Assembly (NCBI GenBank): GCA_900547085.1
Contig: URFI01000036.1
Location: forward strand, 1 to 13,484
Source of the DNA: an uncultured Prevotella sp.
GTDB taxonomy: Bacteria; Bacteroidota; Bacteroidia; Bacteroidales; Bacteroidaceae
Reading direction: 5' to 3'
DNA length: 13,484 nt
The position numbers and the translations under genes were made by a program. The notes under the pieces were generated by a model that saw only the letters and a list, made by a program, of their open reading frames with translations, had not been told where the DNA came from and did no database searches. Below, piece by piece: positions 1-5,114 of the stretch. Each line of letters starts with the position of its first letter. Position 1 is the first letter of the stretch.

Positions 1-719
1 TACAAAAATATGATGAAATGAGCAAATTTTGAACAATGAGTTTTGCAGAGGTCTCGATACATCTGAATTTGAAAGGAATAGCAAATTTATTGCATGAAAC
101 AATCATGGATGGCCATTTGTCGAAATTTTTCATAATACTGACCATAAATAGATGGTTGTGTTAATAAACCTTTCGTTTGTTAAATTGATTCGTTATATTT
201 GACAAAGTAAAATCGCAAAATAGACAAGAAAATGACGAGTTTTTAGGATTTTAGAGTCTTAAAATTACCATCACTGGTCCCATTCGCATCGGATCAATCG
301 GCTATAACCATGCTTTTACCAACCAACCTACATGATTTCGGCTTGCAATTTACATGCTATAGAAGACCTTTTTTGCGCAAAAACAGGATTTTTTCTGCAA
401 AAACTCATCATCTTTTGAATGTATCCTTAGTTCAAAAAATGCATATATCATTAATAACCAAGCTGCTATCACAACCGCTTAAAATTTCGCATATTCCCGG
501 CATAAGGACACGTTGGTTGAAAAAACGTCCGGCATTTGTGTTAAAAAGTTGTCGTTACAGAAGAGATTTCATAGATATACATTCCGCTTGGTCTAAAAAT
601 CACAATGTTCTGTTGTTAAACGAAAGAGTCGTGTTCTGAACGAAATTAAGAGTCTTTATTGAATTAAAGTCAAAATGTAATGATACAGAAATTTAGAAAA
701 GCAATTAAATAAAATTAAA
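1..719. other. Gene-poor AT-rich intergenic region
   Basis: I find no protein in this stretch that I can support. The longest open frame (310-639, plus) encodes a 109-residue basic peptide with no recognisable domain, and is treated as chance. Three weak structures are visible: a TAnnTTTG promoter-like box near 194-201, a short inverted repeat at 248-265 (ATTTTA/TAAAAT), and a pair of near-matching 14-15 bp segments in opposite orientation at 36-49 and 394-408 (ATGAGTTTTGCAGA and the reverse complement of ATGAGTTTTTGCAGA). The distal part (703-719) is the T-rich tail of the terminator of the minus-strand operon. The left end of the window may cut into a larger intergenic or degenerate region. 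Confidence 0.5.
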
Positions 720-755
720 CACTCATTATACTGCAAGTTTGCAAACTAATGAGTG
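703..755 (-). terminator. Intrinsic terminator of the TIGR04255 operon
   Basis: Read on the minus strand, CACTCATTA (755-747) pairs perfectly over 9 bp with TAATGAGTG (728-720). A smaller stem, TGCAA/TTGCA, lies in the 18-nt loop. The stem is followed by a T-rich tract (719-703, TTTAATTTTATTTAATT). The hairpin begins inside the last codons of the 214-residue gene, whose stop codon is at 748-746. A compact terminator at the end of the three-gene minus-strand operon is the natural reading. The tail is interrupted by A residues, so efficiency is uncertain. Confidence 0.65.
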
Positions 756-1390
756 CAGTACTTTAGATTAAGCATACCTCTATTCACTTTTTCTTGTATG
801 CGAGAAAAATGCACTGACAATTTGAATACAAAAAGATAAAATCCATAATCGCTAAAAGAAAAAAAACGTATATCTTTCAAGTTAGATCTATTAATATATT
901 TATTGTCAATGCTATAAACTCGATCTAAAAACACTAAAGATTCTTCCATCTTTCCTATAGCAGGAAGATACATAATTTGTGTAATCTTTTGCTGTTTTAG
1001 GTTGAAAATGTGGTTCTTAACCTTGTCAGTATCATCGCAATGCTGATTAAGTACTGATTGATAATTAGATAACTTTATTATTGGTGCATACATTATTGAA
1101 GAAGGAAACATTCTTATATTTGACAAATCCATATCACATGTATTTGACAAAATTAATGCAGGAACCAACTTAATATCTTTTGATTTTTTTGCCAAATCAA
1201 TTATTGGCATATTATTAATACCATCTCCTTGATAAATGATGTCATTATTAAGAAATGAAGTATACATTCTTGCATCAATATTATCAGGAAAAGATCTTAA
1301 TTCACTTAAAAGATTACGGTAATTCTCTTCTGATAAATATTTTGGCAAATATTTTTTTAATTCTTCATCTGCAATCATATCATATCCCAA
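746..1390 (-). CDS. Uncharacterised LSNTCD-motif protein, third gene of the TIGR04255 operon
   Basis: This 214-residue protein has no assigned function. It has no signal peptide or membrane segment and looks cytoplasmic. The most recognisable part is residues 45-115: YQGD (about 53-56), a strand ending in LSNTCDMD (about 81-88), then MYAPIIKLSNY. A beta-strand ending in SN, followed by a second strand ending in API, recalls the core of PemK/MazF-like SH3-barrel proteins; this is inference. The C-terminal part has a VHFSR...VNR pattern near residues 193-204. The start could be Met1 (1390), giving a 16-nt overlap with the upstream gene, or Met5 (1378), giving the classical 4-nt ATGA overlap with its stop codon. 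I favour Met5 as equally good or better. The coding sequence is AT-rich compared with the glycogen and pheT genes. Coupled translation with its neighbours suggests one functional unit. Confidence 0.8.
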   Translation of the reverse strand: MGYDMIADEELKKYLPKYLSEENYRNLLSELRSFPDNIDARMYTSFLNNDIIYQGDGINNMPIIDLAKKSKDIKLVPALILSNTCDMDLSNIRMFPSSIMYAPIIKLSNYQSVLNQHCDDTDKVKNHIFNLKQQKITQIMYLPAIGKMEESLVFLDRVYSIDNKYINRSNLKDIRFFSFSDYGFYLFVFKLSVHFSRIQEKVNRGMLNLKYCTH

Positions 1391-1695
1391 AAATGTTCGT
1401 CAATAATATTTTGAATTTCTGGATCTAGCTGAGATTCATCTGATAACATCTTATTTGCAAAGGATGCTAAAACATTATATTCATCAATCAATGTTTGTTC
1501 TGATAATGTCGTTTCATTAGAAGAGGATAACTCCTTTATTGAATAATTTTCAAAATGTAAAGGGACTTCAGATGAGATTAGCACTGAAGGTATAACATCT
1601 GTTCTTGATATTGATAACGAACTTAATTCCCCTGCATTTAATGTTATGCAAGATAATGCTGATATAAGTAAGAAATTTGAATTTATACTTGTCAT
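1375..1695 (-). CDS. Small uncharacterised protein (106 aa), middle gene of the TIGR04255 operon
   Basis: I do not recognise a named family. The N-terminus (residues 4-22, NFLLISALSC region) is moderately hydrophobic but lacks the basic residues of a signal peptide, so export is doubtful. The rest is rich in Ser, Glu and Asp, with an acidic C-terminal helix-like segment ending in DEHFWDMI. Such an acidic, aromatic tail could be a protein-binding element; this is inference. The start at 1695 is supported by a strong Shine-Dalgarno sequence (AGGGGAGGAT, 1710-1701, GGAGG 7 nt before ATG), unusual in this window. It begins 16 nt after the TIGR04255 stop codon, and its stop overlaps the start region of the next gene. 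Small size and position between two larger genes fit an adaptor or antitoxin-like partner, but no sequence feature proves that. Confidence 0.75.
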   Translation of the reverse strand: MTSINSNFLLISALSCITLNAGELSSLSISRTDVIPSVLISSEVPLHFENYSIKELSSSNETTLSEQTLIDEYNVLASFANKMLSDESQLDPEIQNIIDEHFWDMI

Positions 1696-1700
1696 AATAT

Positions 1701-1710
1701 ATCCTCCCCT
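1701..1710 (-). promoter_or_regulatory. Strong Shine-Dalgarno site for the 106-aa gene
   Basis: The minus strand reads AGGGGAGGAT from 1710 to 1701, with the GGAGG core 7 nt before the ATG at 1695. Bacteroidetes genes mostly lack such a site, and the glycogen synthase, pheT and yebC starts in this window have none. It therefore fixes the start of the small gene and suggests that it is translated independently and strongly. Confidence 0.7.
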
Positions 1711-1711
1711 T

Positions 1712-2443
1712 TTAATAAACAGGATTTAATGAATCTAAAAACTCCGCCGTTAATAATGAGAAAAACATATTTTTTTCACAGATATGAACTTTGTTAATTT
1801 CGCTTTCTAAATTCTCCAAAAAATAATTATCTCCATATTCTTTAAATGAATCAATATCAATTAAAGAACCCAATAAAGTAACTGTATTAAACGGAGATTT
1901 ATACGTCGCACTATTTGTTATCTGTACTGTGTCTACGAAATTATCAAAATCTCTAATTTCTGTCCTTACTAATATATTGCTTGTTTGATAGCCACTTATT
2001 GTTGGTTTAGAAATTGTCAGTTTGTCCATGATATCTCCTTCGAAGAAATTAACATAGCGGTGACCGATTCTTAAAACCCTATTTATAATCCTTTCTCCAG
2101 CGATTTTCTTTATAAGTTCTATTGTACGAGATGAAAATTCACTCCATCCCGTATATGGTATTTTAGAACTTATACATAAAACATCGTCCCCTATTTGAAT
2201 AATGTATTTTTCAGCCTCTATCCTATATAAAGGCTTAAATTTGAGGTTTGGATCATTCTTTCTAATTTGCTCTGGAACTTGAAGGATAGGAAGACTGGTT
2301 ACAGTTCCTTTATAGTCATTTCTTATTAAATTATAGATGATGCCAAATATAGCACTTCCTATAATCGAAGATTCAAATCTGATTTCAATTAAAGCATCCA
2401 CCAAAGGACATTTTTCTAATCGCAAGGGCATTTTTTTGTTCAT
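1712..2443 (-). CDS. TIGR04255 family protein
   Basis: The 243-residue protein matches what I know of the sporadically distributed TIGR04255 family. The N-terminus has the LEKCPLVDALIEIRFES pattern (family form: P-V-x-E-x-I-x-E-I-R-F). A central RVLRIGHRYVNFF segment (about residues 143-155) corresponds to the family's conserved R-I-G-x-R-Y-x-N stretch. The C-terminus has FFSLLTAEFLDSLNP, like the family's usual F-x-x-L-L-T-x-x-F ending. Length agrees with the family (about 240-270). There is no signal peptide or membrane segment, so it is probably cytoplasmic. Biochemical function is unknown. It is first in an AT-rich three-gene operon, 16 nt before a small gene. The start at 2443 (MNKKM) overlaps the stop of a three-codon leader; Met5 at 2431 is an alternative. 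Family assignment is confident, function is not. Confidence 0.85.
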   Translation of the reverse strand: MNKKMPLRLEKCPLVDALIEIRFESSIIGSAIFGIIYNLIRNDYKGTVTSLPILQVPEQIRKNDPNLKFKPLYRIEAEKYIIQIGDDVLCISSKIPYTGWSEFSSRTIELIKKIAGERIINRVLRIGHRYVNFFEGDIMDKLTISKPTISGYQTSNILVRTEIRDFDNFVDTVQITNSATYKSPFNTVTLLGSLIDIDSFKEYGDNYFLENLESEINKVHICEKNMFFSLLTAEFLDSLNPVY

Positions 2444-2451
2444 AATTCCAT
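2440..2451 (-). promoter_or_regulatory. Three-codon leader ORF overlapping the TIGR04255 start
   Basis: On the minus strand, ATG GAA TTA TGA runs from 2451 to 2440. Its TGA stop overlaps the ATG of the TIGR04255 gene in an ATGA arrangement. It would be the first start codon on a transcript beginning near 2468. Such a minimal ORF could couple translation by termination-reinitiation, or it could be a chance occurrence. Confidence 0.3.
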
Positions 2452-2473
2452 ACGTTACTGTATATTACAATAG

Positions 2474-2481
2474 CAAAGGTA
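2474..2481 (-). promoter_or_regulatory. Sigma-AB -7 box upstream of the TIGR04255 operon
   Basis: Read on the minus strand, TACCTTTG (2481-2474) is an exact TAnnTTTG match, 30 nt upstream of the start codon. The expected TTTG at -33 is poor: TTTA at 2507-2504, with 22 bp spacing. Transcription would begin near 2468, giving a leader of roughly 25 nt. Confidence 0.55.
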
Positions 2482-2702
2482 GCTATTTTTTTTGATATGA
2501 AGATAAACTTATGCCTTAAAATAACAAAAGCACTTCTCCAAAATAAAAATGGAAAGTTTCATAAAACCTCAGAAAGTCAAAGTAATTCCAATAAATAATC
2601 CAATCAATTCCATTTAAACATCAAAACATTATTGCATAGAATAGAAATTCACCTTATCATTATCAATGGTTATTATGAATTTACTTTCTAAATTTCTTGG
2701 AG

Positions 2703-2761
2703 TTTAGGGATTTAGCGTAATTATCACAAAGGCTAAATAGTGGTACTAAAATGGTGCTAAA
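2703..2761. repeat. Cluster of TTTAG and CTAAA pentamers
   Basis: Two TTTAG motifs (2703-2707, 2711-2715) are followed by three CTAAA motifs, their reverse complement (2733-2737, 2746-2750, 2757-2761). The last two lie in near-identical 11-bp units, GGTACTAAAAT and GGTGCTAAATT (9 of 11 identical). Two opposed groups of short sites resemble a multi-site protein-binding region, such as an operator or recombinase arm sites. In AT-rich DNA, chance is also possible. Confidence 0.4.
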
Positions 2762-2904
2762 TTGTAGATTCACTCTTTAATTACTTTTGTTGTAGCCCAC
2801 CACTCTTATCTTATAAGCGCATAGTGAAATCAGTTTTCTCTTCGACTTGAAAATAATGTTGTTTTCGTCATTCTATCATCCGAATGAGTTAATGTGGCGG
2901 TTTG

Positions 2905-2935
2905 TTGGTGAGTTCTTTTGAAATTGTTATCTTTG
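2905..2935 (+). promoter_or_regulatory. Sigma-AB promoter of the DUF389 gene
   Basis: TATCTTTG (2928-2935) matches TAnnTTTG exactly. TTGG at 2905-2908, 19 bp upstream, is a partial match to the -33 TTTG. Transcription would start near 2942, leaving an unusually long leader of about 127 nt before the DUF389 start codon at 3069. Confidence 0.6.
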
Positions 2936-3068
2936 CAAAATCATAAACGAACAAGTGTGGGTGTGCATCTTCTAAAATGAGAATGGACGCTCCACGTGTT
3001 TAATACTTACGGAAATAGCAGCACGTCACAAGATAGAATAACCTTGTAGTTGCGAAATATCATACAAT

Positions 3069-4424
3069 ATGGAAAAGATTTCGTTGAAGGCATATTTGAG
3101 ACAGTATTTCGATATGTCAGAAAATCGTGAGAAGGAAGAGGATGTTGTTGATGAAATAGCATCGGGCGTAACCTTTAAAGGAGCTAACCTTTGGATTCTA
3201 ATTTGTGCCGTGTTTATTGCTTCTTTAGGATTGAATATCAATTCTACGGCAGTCATCATCGGCGCCATGCTCATTTCACCATTGATGGGACCTATCTTAG
3301 GCATGGGTTTGGCGGTGGGCATCGATGACTTGCCGCTGCTGAGACGGGCCGTTAAAAACTATATGGTGGCGACCATTATCGGTATCATCACAGCAACCGT
3401 TTATTTTTTATTAACACCTTTTCAGGGCGTACAGTCAGAGTTGTTGGCGCGTACCGAGCCTACCATTTACGATGTCCTCATCGCCTTCTTTGGTGGTGCG
3501 GCAGGTATTGTAGCTGCGTCTATCAAAGACAAAGGTAACGTCATTCCCGGCGTGGCTATTGCCACTGCATTAATGCCTCCACTCTGTACGGCAGGATATG
3601 GTATCGCTACGGGAAATTTGGCCTTTTTTGCTGGTGCTTCTCTATTATATTTTATCAACACCGTCTTCATTGCCGTGGCAACCACTTTCGGTGTCTTCTT
3701 GTTGCGTTTCAGACGTAAACATTTTGTAGATCCTCAACGTTGTAAATTTGTGCATCGTATGATTTTAGCCATTGCTATTTTAACGATGATTCCAGCGGGA
3801 TATATGACTGTACGAATGATGCGAACCAGCTTGTTTGACAGGCAGTTGAGTAACTTTGTTCAACATAATTTGAACTGGAAAGGAACACAAGTGGTATCGC
3901 AACATCTATATGGAGACAGCGTATTGCAAATCGTTGCTTTAGGTAAGGAGATAACGCCAGAGCAAAAGAAGAAAGCGCAGAAGCAACTGAATGAGCATTC
4001 GAGGCTGAAACATCTGAAGCTCGCTGTGATACAAGGTAACGAATCTGCTGATTTAGCACCCGAAAGAGGAAATCTTTTAGCCATCTCGAAAAATCGGGAA
4101 CAAAGCGTCAAAGTACTTCAACAGCAAGCAGTTGAAATCAAGGAGTTGCGGCAAAAATTGAAGAAAATTGATTCCTATTCACAACTGAGTGTGGATATAT
4201 TTAACGAGATGTTGGTACTATATCCAGGTGTGCAATCGTTGGTGTTGTCTCCAGTTGTCGAAGCTAATTTGGATACCACGGCAAACGAGCCTTACCTTTT
4301 AGCCATCGCTCAATTTAAAGTGAAGAAGCCGCTGACGAACCAACAGAACAATCAAATGCGCCAATGGATTCAGAAGCGCACGAACGAAGAAAGTGTAAAG
4401 CTGGTGATTACCTATGCCAAGTGA
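3069..4424 (+). CDS. DUF389 (TIGR00341) integral membrane protein
   Basis: This 451-residue protein is a Bacteroidetes-type DUF389 member. After a charged cytoplasmic N-terminus, residues 38-82 hold the family hallmark: GLNINSTAVIIGAMLISPLMGPI. Further hydrophobic segments lie near 95-115, 131-155, 158-180, 185-212 and 229-250. One of them carries ATALMPPLCTAGYG, the second conserved DUF389 segment. About 200 soluble residues follow, with a predicted coiled coil near 342-366 (QQQAVEIKELRQKLKK). The protein should sit in the inner membrane. The biochemical role of the family is not established; a transporter or channel-like function is often supposed. The start at 3069 gives the usual family N-terminus. 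The gene is monocistronic and convergent with the next gene, with only 67 bp between stop codons and no obvious terminator. Confidence 0.9.
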   Translation: MEKISLKAYLRQYFDMSENREKEEDVVDEIASGVTFKGANLWILICAVFIASLGLNINSTAVIIGAMLISPLMGPILGMGLAVGIDDLPLLRRAVKNYMVATIIGIITATVYFLLTPFQGVQSELLARTEPTIYDVLIAFFGGAAGIVAASIKDKGNVIPGVAIATALMPPLCTAGYGIATGNLAFFAGASLLYFINTVFIAVATTFGVFLLRFRRKHFVDPQRCKFVHRMILAIAILTMIPAGYMTVRMMRTSLFDRQLSNFVQHNLNWKGTQVVSQHLYGDSVLQIVALGKEITPEQKKKAQKQLNEHSRLKHLKLAVIQGNESADLAPERGNLLAISKNREQSVKVLQQQAVEIKELRQKLKKIDSYSQLSVDIFNEMLVLYPGVQSLVLSPVVEANLDTTANEPYLLAIAQFKVKKPLTNQQNNQMRQWIQKRTNEESVKLVITYAK

Positions 4425-4491
4425 TGAACATGGGGGCTGAAAGTGATGAAATACAAAGAATTATCAATAAGTACAGACCCGTTGTAGGTAC

Positions 4492-4917
4492 CTATTCTTT
4501 CGGAATGAATACCAAAGTTTTGGGCAGTTTTTTCCATTTTCTTTGACGTGCAATTTTCATGTTGCTGCCTTCCACTTGCTTCAACGTGTAGGTATTGTCT
4601 TTGTTAAAGGTTAAAGTGGCCACTAAGTCTTCGCTACCATAGTCGTTGGTAATTGCCAGTTTAGCCGTGTTTTTATGAATCTTGGCCGATGTGAACAACC
4701 ATTTTCGTGAATCGATGCTATCACCCATGAAGCCTGGAAGTTCACCAAAGATTTCCTGTCCAGATACGGTAACGTTGTTTTCGTACAAATTCATTTTGAT
4801 GTATATTCTGTACTCCGCGTTTCCTATGACACCCTTGAAAGGCTGCTTTTGCGTGTTTTGTGCTGTCGCCAACAAGCTTAGAAAGCATAAAATAGGAAGG
4901 AATAGGTACTTTTTCAT
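4492..4917 (-). CDS. Small exported protein of unknown function
   Basis: This 141-residue protein begins with a clear Sec signal peptide: MKKY, a hydrophobic core (LFLPILCFLSLL), and a likely signal peptidase I site after ATA, before QNTQ (about residues 19-20). There is no lipobox, so the mature protein of roughly 120 residues should be periplasmic or secreted. The mature part is predicted mostly beta and ends in a Lys-rich segment (RQRKWKKLPK). It recalls small uncharacterised exported proteins common in Prevotella, but I cannot name a family. The gene is convergent with DUF389 and divergent from the glycogen synthase gene, with their promoters facing away from each other in the 197-bp gap. 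Confidence 0.8.
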   Translation of the reverse strand: MKKYLFLPILCFLSLLATAQNTQKQPFKGVIGNAEYRIYIKMNLYENNVTVSGQEIFGELPGFMGDSIDSRKWLFTSAKIHKNTAKLAITNDYGSEDLVATLTFNKDNTYTLKQVEGSNMKIARQRKWKKLPKTLVFIPKE

Positions 4918-5004
4918 CTTTTGTTGATTTTAGTTGTGTACAAAAAGGCTCGGGTAAGGGTTGCGTTAGATGTCCCTAACTGGCCAATATGCTGCCTGTT
5001 ATTG

Positions 5005-5012
5005 CAAAGTTA
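5005..5012 (-). promoter_or_regulatory. Sigma-AB -7 box for the exported-protein gene
   Basis: On the minus strand, TAACTTTG (5012-5005) is an exact TAnnTTTG match. No good TTTG is seen at the -33 position. Transcription from here gives a leader of about 80 nt before the ATG at 4917. The leader contains a small GTTAG/CTAAC inverted repeat near 4965-4980. Confidence 0.45.
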
Positions 5013-5063
5013 CTGTTTTATATCAATAAAACGCGTGTATTAAGAAAATTAAAGAATCTATCA

Positions 5064-5094
5064 TTTGGATTTCACCTTTTTTATATTATCTTTG
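5064..5094 (+). promoter_or_regulatory. Consensus sigma-AB promoter of the glycogen operon
   Basis: TTTG (5064-5067), 19 bp, then TATCTTTG (5087-5094) is a perfect match to the Bacteroidetes housekeeping promoter. Transcription should begin near 5100, about 15 nt before the ATG at 5115. This excludes the upstream in-frame ATG at 4989 as a start for this transcript. Confidence 0.85.
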
Positions 5095-5114
5095 CTCATC
5101 ATATTTTGATTCTT

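Larger units (their letters stand above)
2452..3068. other. Long divergent intergenic region with CTAAA repeats
   Basis: This 617-bp gap separates the minus-strand TIGR04255 operon from the plus-strand DUF389 gene. It carries the operon's -7 box at 2474-2481, a cluster of short TTTAG and CTAAA motifs at 2703-2761, and the DUF389 promoter at 2905-2935. I see no open frame worth calling and no RNA gene. The segment from about 2460 to 2760 is very AT-rich, like the operon, whereas composition becomes more typical towards DUF389. This could mark the edge of a transferred segment. Confidence 0.5.

Noticed and set aside
370..383. TTTTTGCGCAAAAA palindrome
   Set aside because: Perfect 14-bp palindrome but without a loop and mostly A/T; it could be a protein site, but chance in AT-rich DNA explains it equally well.
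310..639. 109-residue plus-strand open frame
   Set aside because: No recognisable domain, very basic and irregular composition, no ribosome site, and it lies in a gene-poor region. A promoter-like box 110 bp upstream is not enough to call it a gene.
1375..1695. Signal peptide on the 106-residue protein
   Set aside because: The N-terminal hydrophobic stretch is short, contains polar residues and lacks the basic start seen in the two genuine exported proteins of this window.
4481..4492. Palindrome TAGGTACCTA in the gap between convergent genes, considered as a terminator
   Set aside because: It has no loop and no T-run after it; too short for a stable RNA hairpin.
4364..4546. 60-residue plus-strand frame across the DUF389 end
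   Set aside because: It overlaps the end of DUF389 in another frame and the convergent exported-protein gene; no supporting feature.
4989..5114. 42-residue N-terminal extension of glycogen synthase
   Set aside because: It contains the perfect promoter of the gene and does not resemble the N-terminus of this enzyme family; the start at 5115 is preferred.
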